The notes beneath the pieces were generated by a model. It had not been told where the DNA came from. It saw only the letters and a program-made list of their open reading frames with translations, and ran no database searches. From contig NZ_LMMP01000009.1 of the NCBI RefSeq assembly GCF_001422815.1, positions 35,638-99,637 on the forward strand: 64,000 nucleotides of DNA, given 5' to 3'. The stretch's first letter is position 1; each line of letters opens with the position of its first letter. This stretch comes from Methylobacterium sp. Leaf91 (GTDB lineage Bacteria; Pseudomonadota; Alphaproteobacteria; Rhizobiales; Beijerinckiaceae). Below, piece by piece: positions 56,848 to 64,000 of the stretch. The position numbers were made by a program, and so were the translations under genes.

Positions 56848-57450
56848 TCAGCCCCCGGATTTCGCAGCGTCCTCGGTCGGGCTGTCGATGGTGCAGGAAA
56901 CGGCCTGAACCGCCTCGTTCGCCGCCTGCCGCTGGCTCGGAAGGGCCGCGACCACGCGCACCACCACGAAGCCCTCCCGCTCGGTGGCGACGATCCGCAC
57001 GTCGCGGCTCACATCGTTCTCGTCCTCGTTGGCCAAGGCTTCGTCGTATTGGGCGCGGGTGAGGATCACGAGGTCGAGGGCGCCGCGCACCGCCGCTTGG
57101 TCGGTGACGGCGTAGAAGGCCCCCCGCCGGCCATGAACGGCCAGGGACAGCATCAGCGCGCCGGTCCGTGCCGAGACCCGCATCGGACCCTCGGCGAGGT
57201 TGTAGGCGCAGATCCCCACGGCGACGGAGGGATCGGGAATGGGCAGCCACGCCTCGGCTGGAGCCGGGTTGATGCCGGTGGCCAGAGTGTAGACCGGCAT
57301 CGCATGATCGAGCGTCTCGCTGGTGCGTGCCTTCGTCAGCGCGTCGGATTCCGACAGGCTCGGGATCGCCAGCACGACGACGATATGCACCAGCCCGGCC
57401 AGGACGAGGCCGGCGAGGGTCGCGAGAAGGAAACGGCCGGTCGGGTTCAT
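56848..57450 (-). CDS. DUF1254-type membrane protein
   Basis: 200-aa protein with one N-terminal membrane segment (FLLATLAGLVLAGLVHIVVVLAIP) and a DUF1254-like body (LDHAMPVYTLATGINPAPAEAWLPIPDPSVAVGICAYNLAEGPMRVSARTG). I set the start at the ATG at 57450, which overlaps the stop of the upstream DUF1214 gene by four bases. The two genes form an operon as in other Rhizobiales. No biochemical role is known to me. Confidence 0.75.
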   Translation of the reverse strand: MNPTGRFLLATLAGLVLAGLVHIVVVLAIPSLSESDALTKARTSETLDHAMPVYTLATGINPAPAEAWLPIPDPSVAVGICAYNLAEGPMRVSARTGALMLSLAVHGRRGAFYAVTDQAAVRGALDLVILTRAQYDEALANEDENDVSRDVRIVATEREGFVVVRVVAALPSQRQAANEAVQAVSCTIDSPTEDAAKSGG

Positions 57451-58130
57451 TCCGCGCATTCCGTGCGGGAGATCGTGGGAACCGCGGATCGCTCCACCGT
57501 GCCGGCGCTGGCCGCCACCGGCGTATCGTAGAGGCGGAGCGCCAGCCGCACCGGGCCGGCAGCGCGCGGCATGGGCAGCCAGTTGCCGGGCTGGACGTCC
57601 GGGGCGAGGACGATGGAAAAGCGCCCGTCCACGTCGCGCAGCACCTCTGTGGAGGTGAAGCCTTCGCGCATCACAGGCCGGTCGGGGTCACGCTTGCCGC
57701 GCCCGGCGACGGTGATGGTCCAGGCCCGTGCAGGAGGCGTCGCGCCGGCGATCCGGTAGGTGCAGGCCGCATTGAGGGCGCGGCCCTCGTCGTCCTGGGA
57801 GGCGGTGAGAAGCAGGCCTTCCCCCACCGCCAGGGGAATCTCACCGCGCCGGGCATTCACCGCGCGGGCATACGGATCGGCGCCGAGCGAGCCCGTGCGC
57901 GGCCAGGCGATCCAGCTCCCCACCGAAACGCCGCCGAACGGATAGCCGCCCCGCGTGGCATAATCCGCCGTCGCCAACCCCAAGCCCGCGCCGAGGGCGA
58001 GCGTATAGAAGACGAGCCCGACGCGGGACGTCCGGCGCAGGACGGCCCGAAAGGCGCGGCTTCCCCGGCCGGCGACGCCCGCGATGCCCGGCATCGCGCC
58101 GGACCGGGCAGGGTGATCTGTGGTGCTCAT
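57447..58130 (-). CDS. DUF1214-domain protein
   Basis: 227-aa protein with an N-terminal membrane segment (VGLVFYTLALGAGLGLATADYATRG) and a DUF1214 body (TYRIAGATPPARAWTITVAGR, PGNWLPMPRAAGPVRLALRLYDTPV). DUF1214 and DUF1254 domains occur together in one protein in other bacteria. Here they are two proteins from overlapping genes. Start ATG at 58130; a 26-codon extension upstream is not conserved-looking. Confidence 0.78.
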   Translation of the reverse strand: MSTTDHPARSGAMPGIAGVAGRGSRAFRAVLRRTSRVGLVFYTLALGAGLGLATADYATRGGYPFGGVSVGSWIAWPRTGSLGADPYARAVNARRGEIPLAVGEGLLLTASQDDEGRALNAACTYRIAGATPPARAWTITVAGRGKRDPDRPVMREGFTSTEVLRDVDGRFSIVLAPDVQPGNWLPMPRAAGPVRLALRLYDTPVAASAGTVERSAVPTISRTECAE

Positions 58131-58167
58131 GCGGCGGCTGACATCCTGGGGCCGTTGGACACCGTCG

Positions 58168-60438
58168 CTACGGGATGCCAATGCGGCCGCCGACCGGGCG
58201 GGCGCCATCGGCGACGGCGCCCGTGGTCTCCCCAGCGGCGGCGCGGGCGCCGGCGGGCGTCCCCGCCTCCACGGTGCGGAACAGTCCGTTCATGCTGCCG
58301 ATGACCTCGAACGAGCGCCGCGAGAGCTTGCCGGCCGCACTGGCGGCCGCGTTGGGTGGTGAGGACGACCCGGCCTGCGCGATCGGACGGGTGTTCTCCT
58401 TGAGGCCCGGCATCGCCTTCAACTCGATGCCCTGGTGGGCCGTCTCCATCACGTCGTGCCAGGCCATGGCCGGAAGCGAGCCGCCGGTCATCTTGTTGGT
58501 GGAGGTGGAATCGTCGTTTCCGAACCAGACGGCGCCCACGTAATTGCCGGTATAGGCCACGAACCAGGCATCCTTGTAGGCGTTGGTCGTCCCGGATTTA
58601 CCCGCGACCTTGATGCCGTCGAGCTGCGCGCGACGGCCGGTCCCCTCCTCCACCACCTTGTTCAACATGAAGTTCATGTCGGCCACCACCTGGGGGGAGA
58701 GGATCTGCTCGGGCTTCTCGTCGGCATGGCGGTAGATCACCTCGCCGGAGGAGTTCTTCACCTCCATGGCCGCGTAGGGCTTAGCCTTGCGGCCGCCATT
58801 GGCGAACACCGCATAGGCTGCCGCCTGATCGATGACGTTCACCTCCGCCGAGCCGATGGGAAGCGAGACGGAATCGGTGAGCGGGGTGGTGATGCCCATG
58901 CGATGGGCCATTTCGATGATCTTGGCGCGTCCGGCCTTGGCAGCGGGGAAGTCGCCCTTGATGCCGATGGCCTTGCCGAGTGCGACCGAGATCTGGATCG
59001 GGATCGTGTTGATGGATTTCGCCACCGCCACGGTAAGGTTGGTGGCGCCGGAGAACGAGCGGCCGTAATTCTGCGGGCACCAATTGCCGAGGCAGATCGG
59101 CCGGTCCACGACTCGGGTGTCCGGCCGGTAGAGGCCGGCGGCGAGACCCGCCGCATAGACGTAGGGTTTGAACGACGAGCCCGGCTGGCGCAGGGAATCG
59201 GTGGCCCGGTTGAACTGGCTCTCGCCGTAATCGGCCCCGCCGACCATGGCGCGCAGCGCCCCGTCCGGATCGAGGATGACCATGGCGGCCTCGTCCACGT
59301 CGTACTGGTCGCCGTACTGCCGCAGGATGTTCTCCACCGCTTGGTCGGCACGTTTCTGGATACCGATATCGAGGGGCGTCTTCACGATCAGCACGCGGTC
59401 GCCGCGCAGCTTGCCGGCATCCGCCATGCCCTTGATCTCGCCGAAGGCCCAGTCGAGGTAGTAATCGGCGGTGATGTCGCGGGTGCGGGTCACCGGCGTC
59501 GCCGGGTTGCGCAATGCCGTCTGAATCTGGCCTTCGGTGACGAAGCCGGCTTCCACCATGTTGTGGAGCACGTCCACCGCGCGGGCGCGGGCAGCCGGCA
59601 GATTGACGTGCGGCGCGTATTTCGTCGGCGCCTTGAACAGGCCGGCCAGCATCGCGGCCTCGGCGAGGCTCACGTCCTTCAGGGGCTTGCCGAAATAATA
59701 ATCGGCCGCCGCAACCGCGCCGAAGGTGCCGCCGCCCATATAGGCGCGGTCGAGATAGAGCTTGAGAATGTCGTTCTTGCTGAGATGGCTCTCGAGCCAC
59801 AGCGCCAGGAACGCCTCGTTCACCTTGCGCTCCAGGGAGCGCTCATTGGTGAGGAACAGGTTCTTGGCGAGTTGCTGGGTGATGGAGGAGCCGCCCTGCG
59901 TGTTGCCGCCGCCGCGCGAGTTCGACACGAGGGCGCGCGCCGTGCCGATCGGGTCGATCCCCCAATGCTCGTAGAAGCGCCGGTCCTCGGTGGAGACCAG
60001 CGCCTTGATCATGCTGTCGGGAAAGTCGTCGAGCTTCAGCGAGTCGTCGTGCTTGATCCCGCGCCGCCCCACCTCGACGCCGTAGCGGTCGAGGAAGGTG
60101 ACGGCGAGATCCTGCTGCTTCAGCCAGTTCTCGCTGGTGAGGTTGAAGGCGGGTTGCGCGAGGGCCAGCATCAGAACGGCGCCGCCGGTCCCGAGCGTCA
60201 CCGCTTCGCTGGTGAGATCCAGGGCGACACGCTTCCAGCCGCGCACCGAGAAGATCTGCATGCGTTCCTGGAAACGCTCGTAGGTCTCGGCGGTGGAGCG
60301 GCCGCTGTCGTACAGGCTCGCATTCACCCAGGCATCGAAGCCGAGGGCGGCGTGTTTCAGGCGCGTCAGAAGCGAGGTGGCTTTGGGCAGGCGCACGACG
60401 TGATCTCTGTCCCTCAACGCACGGCCGGCACCGCTCAC
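58168..60438 (-). CDS. Penicillin-binding protein 1A (bifunctional transglycosylase/transpeptidase)
   Basis: 756-aa class A penicillin-binding protein that polymerises and crosslinks peptidoglycan. After one membrane anchor (about 79-96) the GT51 domain has STEDRRFYEHWGIDPIG, SITQQLAKNLFL and KVNEAFLALWLE. The transpeptidase domain has the catalytic SxxK (SFKPYVY), SIN and KSGTT motifs in that order. It is full length, with an acidic/glycine-rich C-terminal tail. PbpC/MrcA-type membership is clear from these motifs. Confidence 0.92.
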   Translation of the reverse strand: MSGAGRALRDRDHVVRLPKATSLLTRLKHAALGFDAWVNASLYDSGRSTAETYERFQERMQIFSVRGWKRVALDLTSEAVTLGTGGAVLMLALAQPAFNLTSENWLKQQDLAVTFLDRYGVEVGRRGIKHDDSLKLDDFPDSMIKALVSTEDRRFYEHWGIDPIGTARALVSNSRGGGNTQGGSSITQQLAKNLFLTNERSLERKVNEAFLALWLESHLSKNDILKLYLDRAYMGGGTFGAVAAADYYFGKPLKDVSLAEAAMLAGLFKAPTKYAPHVNLPAARARAVDVLHNMVEAGFVTEGQIQTALRNPATPVTRTRDITADYYLDWAFGEIKGMADAGKLRGDRVLIVKTPLDIGIQKRADQAVENILRQYGDQYDVDEAAMVILDPDGALRAMVGGADYGESQFNRATDSLRQPGSSFKPYVYAAGLAAGLYRPDTRVVDRPICLGNWCPQNYGRSFSGATNLTVAVAKSINTIPIQISVALGKAIGIKGDFPAAKAGRAKIIEMAHRMGITTPLTDSVSLPIGSAEVNVIDQAAAYAVFANGGRKAKPYAAMEVKNSSGEVIYRHADEKPEQILSPQVVADMNFMLNKVVEEGTGRRAQLDGIKVAGKSGTTNAYKDAWFVAYTGNYVGAVWFGNDDSTSTNKMTGGSLPAMAWHDVMETAHQGIELKAMPGLKENTRPIAQAGSSSPPNAAASAAGKLSRRSFEVIGSMNGLFRTVEAGTPAGARAAAGETTGAVADGARPVGGRIGIP

Positions 60439-60708
60439 CGATGCCGCAGGTCAAGCACTACCAAGCTCCGCGCGTCTTCGCGAGGCCCGGCAATCCACAC
60501 CACCCGCCCTTCGGCAGGGGAAGAACGCGGACGGCCCGCACCATAATGCGTCGGAAAGCGAAAACGTCGCGACGTCGGCGAGAATAACCCTTCGTCAACC
60601 TTGATCCGGGAATGGGGCGCGGAGGTGGCGCGGCTTGCCGATCAGGCCCACATGCGTCAAGGAGCCTGCGCGCTCCGCCCTCCGTTTCGAACCCCGAAGG
60701 TGCTCCCG

Positions 60709-61230
60709 ATGAGGGACCGCACATCCCCCCTCCTTGCCCCGGACCCAATGGCACCCGAGCCATCGAAGCCGTTCTGGCGGGAGAAGACCCTCGACGAAAT
60801 GTCGTCGTCCGAGTGGGAAAGCCTGTGCGACGGCTGCGGCCGGTGCTGCCTGCTGAAGCTCGAGGATGACGATACCGGCGAGGTCTACCATACCGATGTC
60901 GGCTGCACCCTACTCGACGGGCTCGCCTGCAACTGTCGCGATTACGTCAACCGCCAGAGACGGGTGCCCGATTGCGTCCGCCTGACGCCGGAGGCGGTCC
61001 GCACCATCCCGTGGCTGCCACCGACCTGCGCCTATCGCCTCGTGCGCGACGGCCAGGATCTCTATCCGTGGCATCCCCTCGTCTCAGGCCGTCAGGCCAG
61101 CGTCCACGAAGCCGGCATCTCGGTGCGCGGCCGGATCTCGGGCAACGAAGAGGAGTTCACCACCGACGAACTCCTCGACCAGATCGTCACCTGGCCCGGC
61201 CGCACCCCGGAGACCGAGGACGAGGATTAG
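60709..61230 (+). CDS. YcgN/UPF0260 family cysteine cluster protein
   Basis: 173-aa protein with the cysteine pattern [40 protein letters not shown], typical of the UPF0260 (YcgN) family, probably binding zinc or an iron-sulfur cluster. Function is unknown. I set the start at the ATG at 60709; upstream in-frame codons are not conserved-looking. It ends in a short hairpin shared with the convergent creatininase family gene. Confidence 0.85.
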   Translation: MRDRTSPLLAPDPMAPEPSKPFWREKTLDEMSSSEWESLCDGCGRCCLLKLEDDDTGEVYHTDVGCTLLDGLACNCRDYVNRQRRVPDCVRLTPEAVRTIPWLPPTCAYRLVRDGQDLYPWHPLVSGRQASVHEAGISVRGRISGNEEEFTTDELLDQIVTWPGRTPETEDED

Positions 61231-61247
61231 GCGCCGCGAAGGCGCCT
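61229..61247. terminator. Hairpin at the meeting point of two convergent genes
   Basis: Arms aggcgcc and ggcgcct (7 bp, five-base loop) directly cover the stop region between YcgN and the creatininase gene. No T-run. The small size fits a shared bidirectional terminator in a gene-dense chromosome. Confidence 0.45.
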
Positions 61248-62023
61248 CACGGATCGAGACGGAAGCGATCCACGTCGCGCAGGAGATCGAGGAAGGCTCG
61301 CGCACCGTGATCGAGGGCCGCGAGGCCGGCTTCGCGCGTGCCGAGAGTCGCGTTGCCGATGGCACCCGAAGGATGGAGGTCCTGCGACTTCCAGGCGAAG
61401 GCGGCTGGGCGGCCGGCGCGCAGGTGAGTGAAGTCGCGCTCCATCGCGACTGAGCGAGGCTCGAAATCGGCTATGGCCTGCCGACGCACCGCATCGGGTT
61501 TCAGCGCCAGCATCAGCGCCGTCTCGACGGCGCCGGCATGGATGCCATGCCTGATTTCGTCTTCGGGAAAGAGGCCCGGCGGGTAGCCGAACCGGCTCCA
61601 GGCCGTGGTGACGGCGAGCATGCCGAGACTGCGCAGGTCGCTCGCCACGAGGTCGATGAGGCCACTATTGCCACCATGGGAGGTGACGATGACGAGCTTG
61701 CCGCATCCGGCGCGATGAAGGCTGCGGCCGATCTCGCCCCAGGCCCGCAGGGCCGTCTCGGCCGTGAGGGTCAGCGTGCCGGGAAACGCGTCGTGCTCGT
61801 CCGATTTGCCGATGCTCTGGACCGGCAGGACCAGGATGTCGAGGTCGCTCGCATCGAGTTCGGCCAGCTTGGCGAGATAGCCTTCGGCGATGGTGACATC
61901 GGTGGACAGCGGCAGATGCGGGCCATGCTGCTCCACTGCCGCCACGGGGAGGATGGCGATGGAGTGGCCGATGGCGGATTCGATCTCGCCGGTCGTGAGA
62001 TCGAACCAGTTCCGCACCGCCAT
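61247..62023 (-). CDS. Creatininase family amidohydrolase
   Basis: 258-aa metal-dependent hydrolase of the creatininase/MftE family. Metal-binding segments are PVAAVEQHGPHLPLSTDVTIAEG (with His and Asp), TSHGGNSGLIDLVASDL and the HAGAVETALML Glu. The true substrate cannot be read from the sequence; the family includes mycofactocin peptidase, creatininase and other amidohydrolases. ATG at 62023 starts MAVRNWFDL. It lies between YcgN and the stress-protein genes. Confidence 0.82.
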   Translation of the reverse strand: MAVRNWFDLTTGEIESAIGHSIAILPVAAVEQHGPHLPLSTDVTIAEGYLAKLAELDASDLDILVLPVQSIGKSDEHDAFPGTLTLTAETALRAWGEIGRSLHRAGCGKLVIVTSHGGNSGLIDLVASDLRSLGMLAVTTAWSRFGYPPGLFPEDEIRHGIHAGAVETALMLALKPDAVRRQAIADFEPRSVAMERDFTHLRAGRPAAFAWKSQDLHPSGAIGNATLGTREAGLAALDHGARAFLDLLRDVDRFRLDP

Positions 62024-62111
62024 GGTCGTCGTGTCCCTTGCGGCCCCGCGCCGCCAGGGCCGTCTTCTAGGCCGAATAGGCCCGCACAAGAAGGGTGTCC
62101 GTAGCTCGGAC

Positions 62112-62549
62112 TCAGCGCGAGGGGCGCAGCAGCCATCCGAGCCCGAAGGCTGCCGCCGCTACGAGAGCGAGCGTGACGGCCTTGTTCTCGTCCGCCCGAG
62201 CCGCCACCGCCCGGCCGTGCCGCACGGCTTCACCCCGGTAGTGACGGCCGCGGCGCTGAGCTTCGTCGGCGAGTGCATACCCACGGTCGGCGATCGCTTG
62301 GCGACGCTGCTCTGCTTCGTCGGCCAGGGCATGGGCGCGGGAGCTCGCCTCGCCGATGAAGCGTTCGCCATCGCGGCGCAGGTCGTTCACGGTGTCGCGT
62401 GCTTCGCCATACGCGTATTGCGCTGCGCCGGCGGCCTGATCGTATGCGCCTTCGACCTGCTGGCGCGCGCGGCCCGTCACAGCGCCGATGGCCGTCTTGC
62501 CGCGACCCTGCAGATTGCGGACGCCACCGTCGAAATGATCTCTGTTCAT
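62112..62549 (-). CDS. CsbD-like stress protein with C-terminal membrane helix
   Basis: 145-aa protein. The N-terminal part MNRDHFDGGVRNLQGRGKTAIGAVTGRARQQVEGAYDQAAG resembles CsbD. A long alanine/arginine-rich helical region and one membrane segment near the C terminus (AVTLALVAAAAFGLGWLLRPS) follow. It lies 218 bp from the true CsbD gene on the same strand. Probably stress-induced, although no clear EcfG promoter was seen before it. Confidence 0.65.
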   Translation of the reverse strand: MNRDHFDGGVRNLQGRGKTAIGAVTGRARQQVEGAYDQAAGAAQYAYGEARDTVNDLRRDGERFIGEASSRAHALADEAEQRRQAIADRGYALADEAQRRGRHYRGEAVRHGRAVAARADENKAVTLALVAAAAFGLGWLLRPSR

Positions 62550-62716
62550 GGACACATCTCCATTCGCGAGCCGATGGAAGGGCGTGGGCCCGATCCATCC
62601 TGCCGTCGCACCGATCCGGGCACTGGCCCTGAATCGGGGTCCCGGTCCCGGCCCTCGGAATCGTTGTTCGGTCTTTGATTCTGTCTCAGCCGGACGTCGC
62701 ATGGACGTCGATCTAC

Positions 62717-62743
62717 GGTGAGGGGAGGGATACTCCCCTCACC
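62717..62743 (-). terminator. Hairpin downstream of csbD
   Basis: Arms ggtgagggga and tcccctcacc (10 bp, seven-base loop) stand 24 bp after the csbD stop and well before the next gene. It is a likely end for the csbD transcript; the U-run is weak. Confidence 0.5.
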
Positions 62744-62766
62744 GGACTGGGCATCGGGCCGGATCG

Positions 62767-62979
62767 TCAGATCTTCTTGACGGCGTCGGCTGCGCTCTGA
62801 GCCGCGCCCTTGATCCCGTCCTTGGCGTCTCCCACGGTCTTCTGGGCCTCACCCTTCAGTTCCTGCGCCTTGCCTTCGGCCTGCAGCTTCTCGTTGCCCG
62901 TGGCCGAGCCGACACCCTGCTTGATGTTGCCGACGGCTTCGTTGGCGAGACCCTTGATCTTGTCGGTGGTGCTGCTCAT
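62767..62979 (-). CDS. CsbD family general stress protein
   Basis: 70-aa hydrophilic protein, MSSTTDKIKGLANEAVGNIKQGVGSATGNEKLQAEGKAQELKGEAQ and onward, the CsbD consensus. Such proteins are abundant after starvation or stress in many bacteria; their molecular role is unclear. The ATG at 62979 is internal to a longer frame but starts the family domain. A GGAAC-N17-CGTT promoter 73 bp upstream predicts control by the general stress sigma factor of Alphaproteobacteria. Confidence 0.85.
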   Translation of the reverse strand: MSSTTDKIKGLANEAVGNIKQGVGSATGNEKLQAEGKAQELKGEAQKTVGDAKDGIKGAAQSAADAVKKI

Positions 62980-63051
62980 CGAAATGATCCTCATGATCGC
63001 TCGGGGAGGCCGGGACGCGGCATGCGCCGGGCACCGCGAAGTCGAAAGCCG

Positions 63052-63077
63052 AACGATAACAATTGCTGAAATGTTCC
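63052..63077 (-). promoter_or_regulatory. EcfG-type general stress promoter of csbD
   Basis: On the minus strand GGAAC (63077-63073), 17 bases, then CGTT (63055-63052) match the known EcfG consensus GGAAC-N16/17-CGTT. It lies 73 bp before the csbD ATG, in the divergent 329-bp space with oxlT (62980-63308). The rest of that space is AT-rich near 63170-63260 and probably holds the oxlT promoter, which I could not place. Confidence 0.65.
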
Positions 63078-63308
63078 GATTCGAGGCCGTGGAATTGTAC
63101 GATTCCCGACTGATCCGGGTGAGGAACTCCGCAGCTGAGCACTGACGTGAAGTTAAAGGCCTCCGCAGCAAGAGTTTGAATTTTTTATACGCGTGATCCA
63201 AATTTTTTGTTTCGGCTTGCGACGCCATTGCCAGCAAAGTTTCTTGAATTCAAAATATTCCCGGCTAGAACTCGGCAAACAACAGACGAGACACCGAGGA
63301 AGACGGTC

Positions 63309-64000
63309 ATGACCGTTCGCGCCGCCATCCCACGTTCGGGCGGGACCACCCATCCGACCCTGGGCACGGCGTCCGCACCGCCTTTCGGGCGCTGGGGTCA
63401 GCTGGTGATCGGCGTGATCTGCATGGTGATGATCGCCAACCTGCAATACGGCTGGACGTTCTTCGTCCCCGACATTCAGAAGAAGTTCGGCTTCGACCGG
63501 GCGGCGATCCAGTGGGCCTTCACCCTGTTCGTGCTGTTCGAGACCTGGCTGGTCCCGATCGAGGGTTGGTTCGTGGACAAGTACGGCCCGCGCGTGGTCG
63601 TGCTGTTCGGCGGCGCGCTCTGCGGCATCGGCTGGGTCATCAACTCCTACGCCGCCTCGCTCAACATGTTCTATCTCGGCCAGGTCGTGGCCGGCATCGG
63701 CGCCGGCGCCGTCTACGGCACCTGTGTCGGCTCGGCCCTGAAGTGGTTCCCCGACAAGCGCGGGCTTGCCGCTGGCATCATCGCCGCCGGCTTCGGCGCC
63801 GGCTCGGCGCTGACCGTCGCCCCGATCCAGTGGATGATCGCCGACCACGGCTTCCAGGCCGCCTTCTTCAACTTCGGCATCGGCCAGGGCCTCGTCGTCT
63901 GCGCGCTCGCCTTCTTCTTCACCTCGCCCAAGAAGGGCCAGGTGCCGGAGGTCGTGGCCAACGCCAACATCATCCAGACCCGGCGCAACTACACCCCCGG
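63309..64000 (+). CDS. oxlT: Oxalate:formate antiporter-like MFS transporter, 5' part
   Basis: Partial gene; the first 230 codons are visible and it runs off the right edge. It is a major facilitator with hydrophobic helices beginning WGQLVIGVICMVMIANLQYGWTFFVPDIQKKFGFDRAAIQWAFTLFVLFETWLVPIEG. The motif-A-like loop is DKYGPRVVVLFGG, and GIGAGAVYGTCVGSALKWFPDKRGLAAGIIAAGFGAGSAL is typical of OxlT-like proteins. GAGGAAGACGGTC precedes the ATG. It is expected to exchange oxalate for formate, common in methylobacteria; the oxalate assignment is from similarity only. Confidence 0.85.
   Translation, partial: MTVRAAIPRSGGTTHPTLGTASAPPFGRWGQLVIGVICMVMIANLQYGWTFFVPDIQKKFGFDRAAIQWAFTLFVLFETWLVPIEGWFVDKYGPRVVVLFGGALCGIGWVINSYAASLNMFYLGQVVAGIGAGAVYGTCVGSALKWFPDKRGLAAGIIAAGFGAGSALTVAPIQWMIADHGFQAAFFNFGIGQGLVVCALAFFFTSPKKGQVPEVVANANIIQTRRNYTP

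Noticed and set aside
63153..63848. Minus-strand frame of 231 codons over the oxlT start
   Set aside because: The plus strand has a clear membrane transporter; the antisense translation is His/Asp/Glu-rich and not family-like.

Overview
The window is GC-rich, densely coded chromosomal DNA from an alphaproteobacterium of the Rhizobiales type. A Methylobacterium/Methylorubrum-like organism is the best inference. Supporting signs are the tricarboxylic acid cycle block mdh-sucC-sucD-sucA-sucB-lpd, a ccmI-E-F-H cluster, a FeuP/FeuQ-like two-component pair, a probable EcfG-type general-stress promoter before csbD, and an OxlT-type oxalate:formate antiporter at the right edge. No rRNA, tRNA or CRISPR array was seen.

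Layout. (1) Bases 1-12.9 kb hold the distal half of a gene transfer agent (GTA)-like particle cluster in the Rhodobacter capsulatus order: connector, head closure, tail terminator, major tail protein, two small tail-assembly genes, short tape measure, DUF2460 protein, DUF2163 hub, NlpC/P60 peptidase and a 1302-aa TIM-barrel megatron. A DUF2793 fibre-like protein, a T4-type lysozyme and small membrane or secreted genes follow. The hub gene has a one-base frameshift, and a HigB/HigA toxin-antitoxin pair sits between the peptidase and the megatron. The head and packaging genes would lie left of the window. (2) 12.9-18 kb: a miniature inverted-repeat element, small genes, then a PepSY-like periplasmic protein and a response regulator separated from its sensor kinase by a RES/Xre toxin-antitoxin pair and an orphan VapB-like antitoxin. 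(3) 18-23 kb: cytochrome c maturation. (4) 23-30.6 kb: chemoreceptor, DUF1007 plus NicO metal exporter, histidine phosphatase, XerC-type recombinase and glutathione S-transferase. (5) 30.6-40 kb: the 2-oxoglutarate dehydrogenase, succinyl-CoA ligase and malate dehydrogenase block, all on the minus strand. (6) 40-50 kb: TetR regulator, glyoxalase II, methyltransferase, MarC, DapB, phosphoglycerate mutase, GrpE and GlnD. (7) 50-64 kb: sulfonate-type ABC transporter, OsmC, GshB, a candidate small RNA, DUF1254/DUF1214 pair, PBP1A, YcgN, creatininase family, CsbD-like stress proteins and the start of oxlT.

The most notable signals are the two toxin-antitoxin modules, each with a palindromic operator built into its promoter and each inserted into an otherwise conserved gene set. 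Others are the frameshifted GTA hub, a minus-strand small-RNA candidate at about 55.3-55.4 kb with an exposed CCTCCC motif and terminator, and a 45-codon reading frame that overlaps the grpE start. Assignments rest on reading the translated sequences and on remembered family features; no database search was run.
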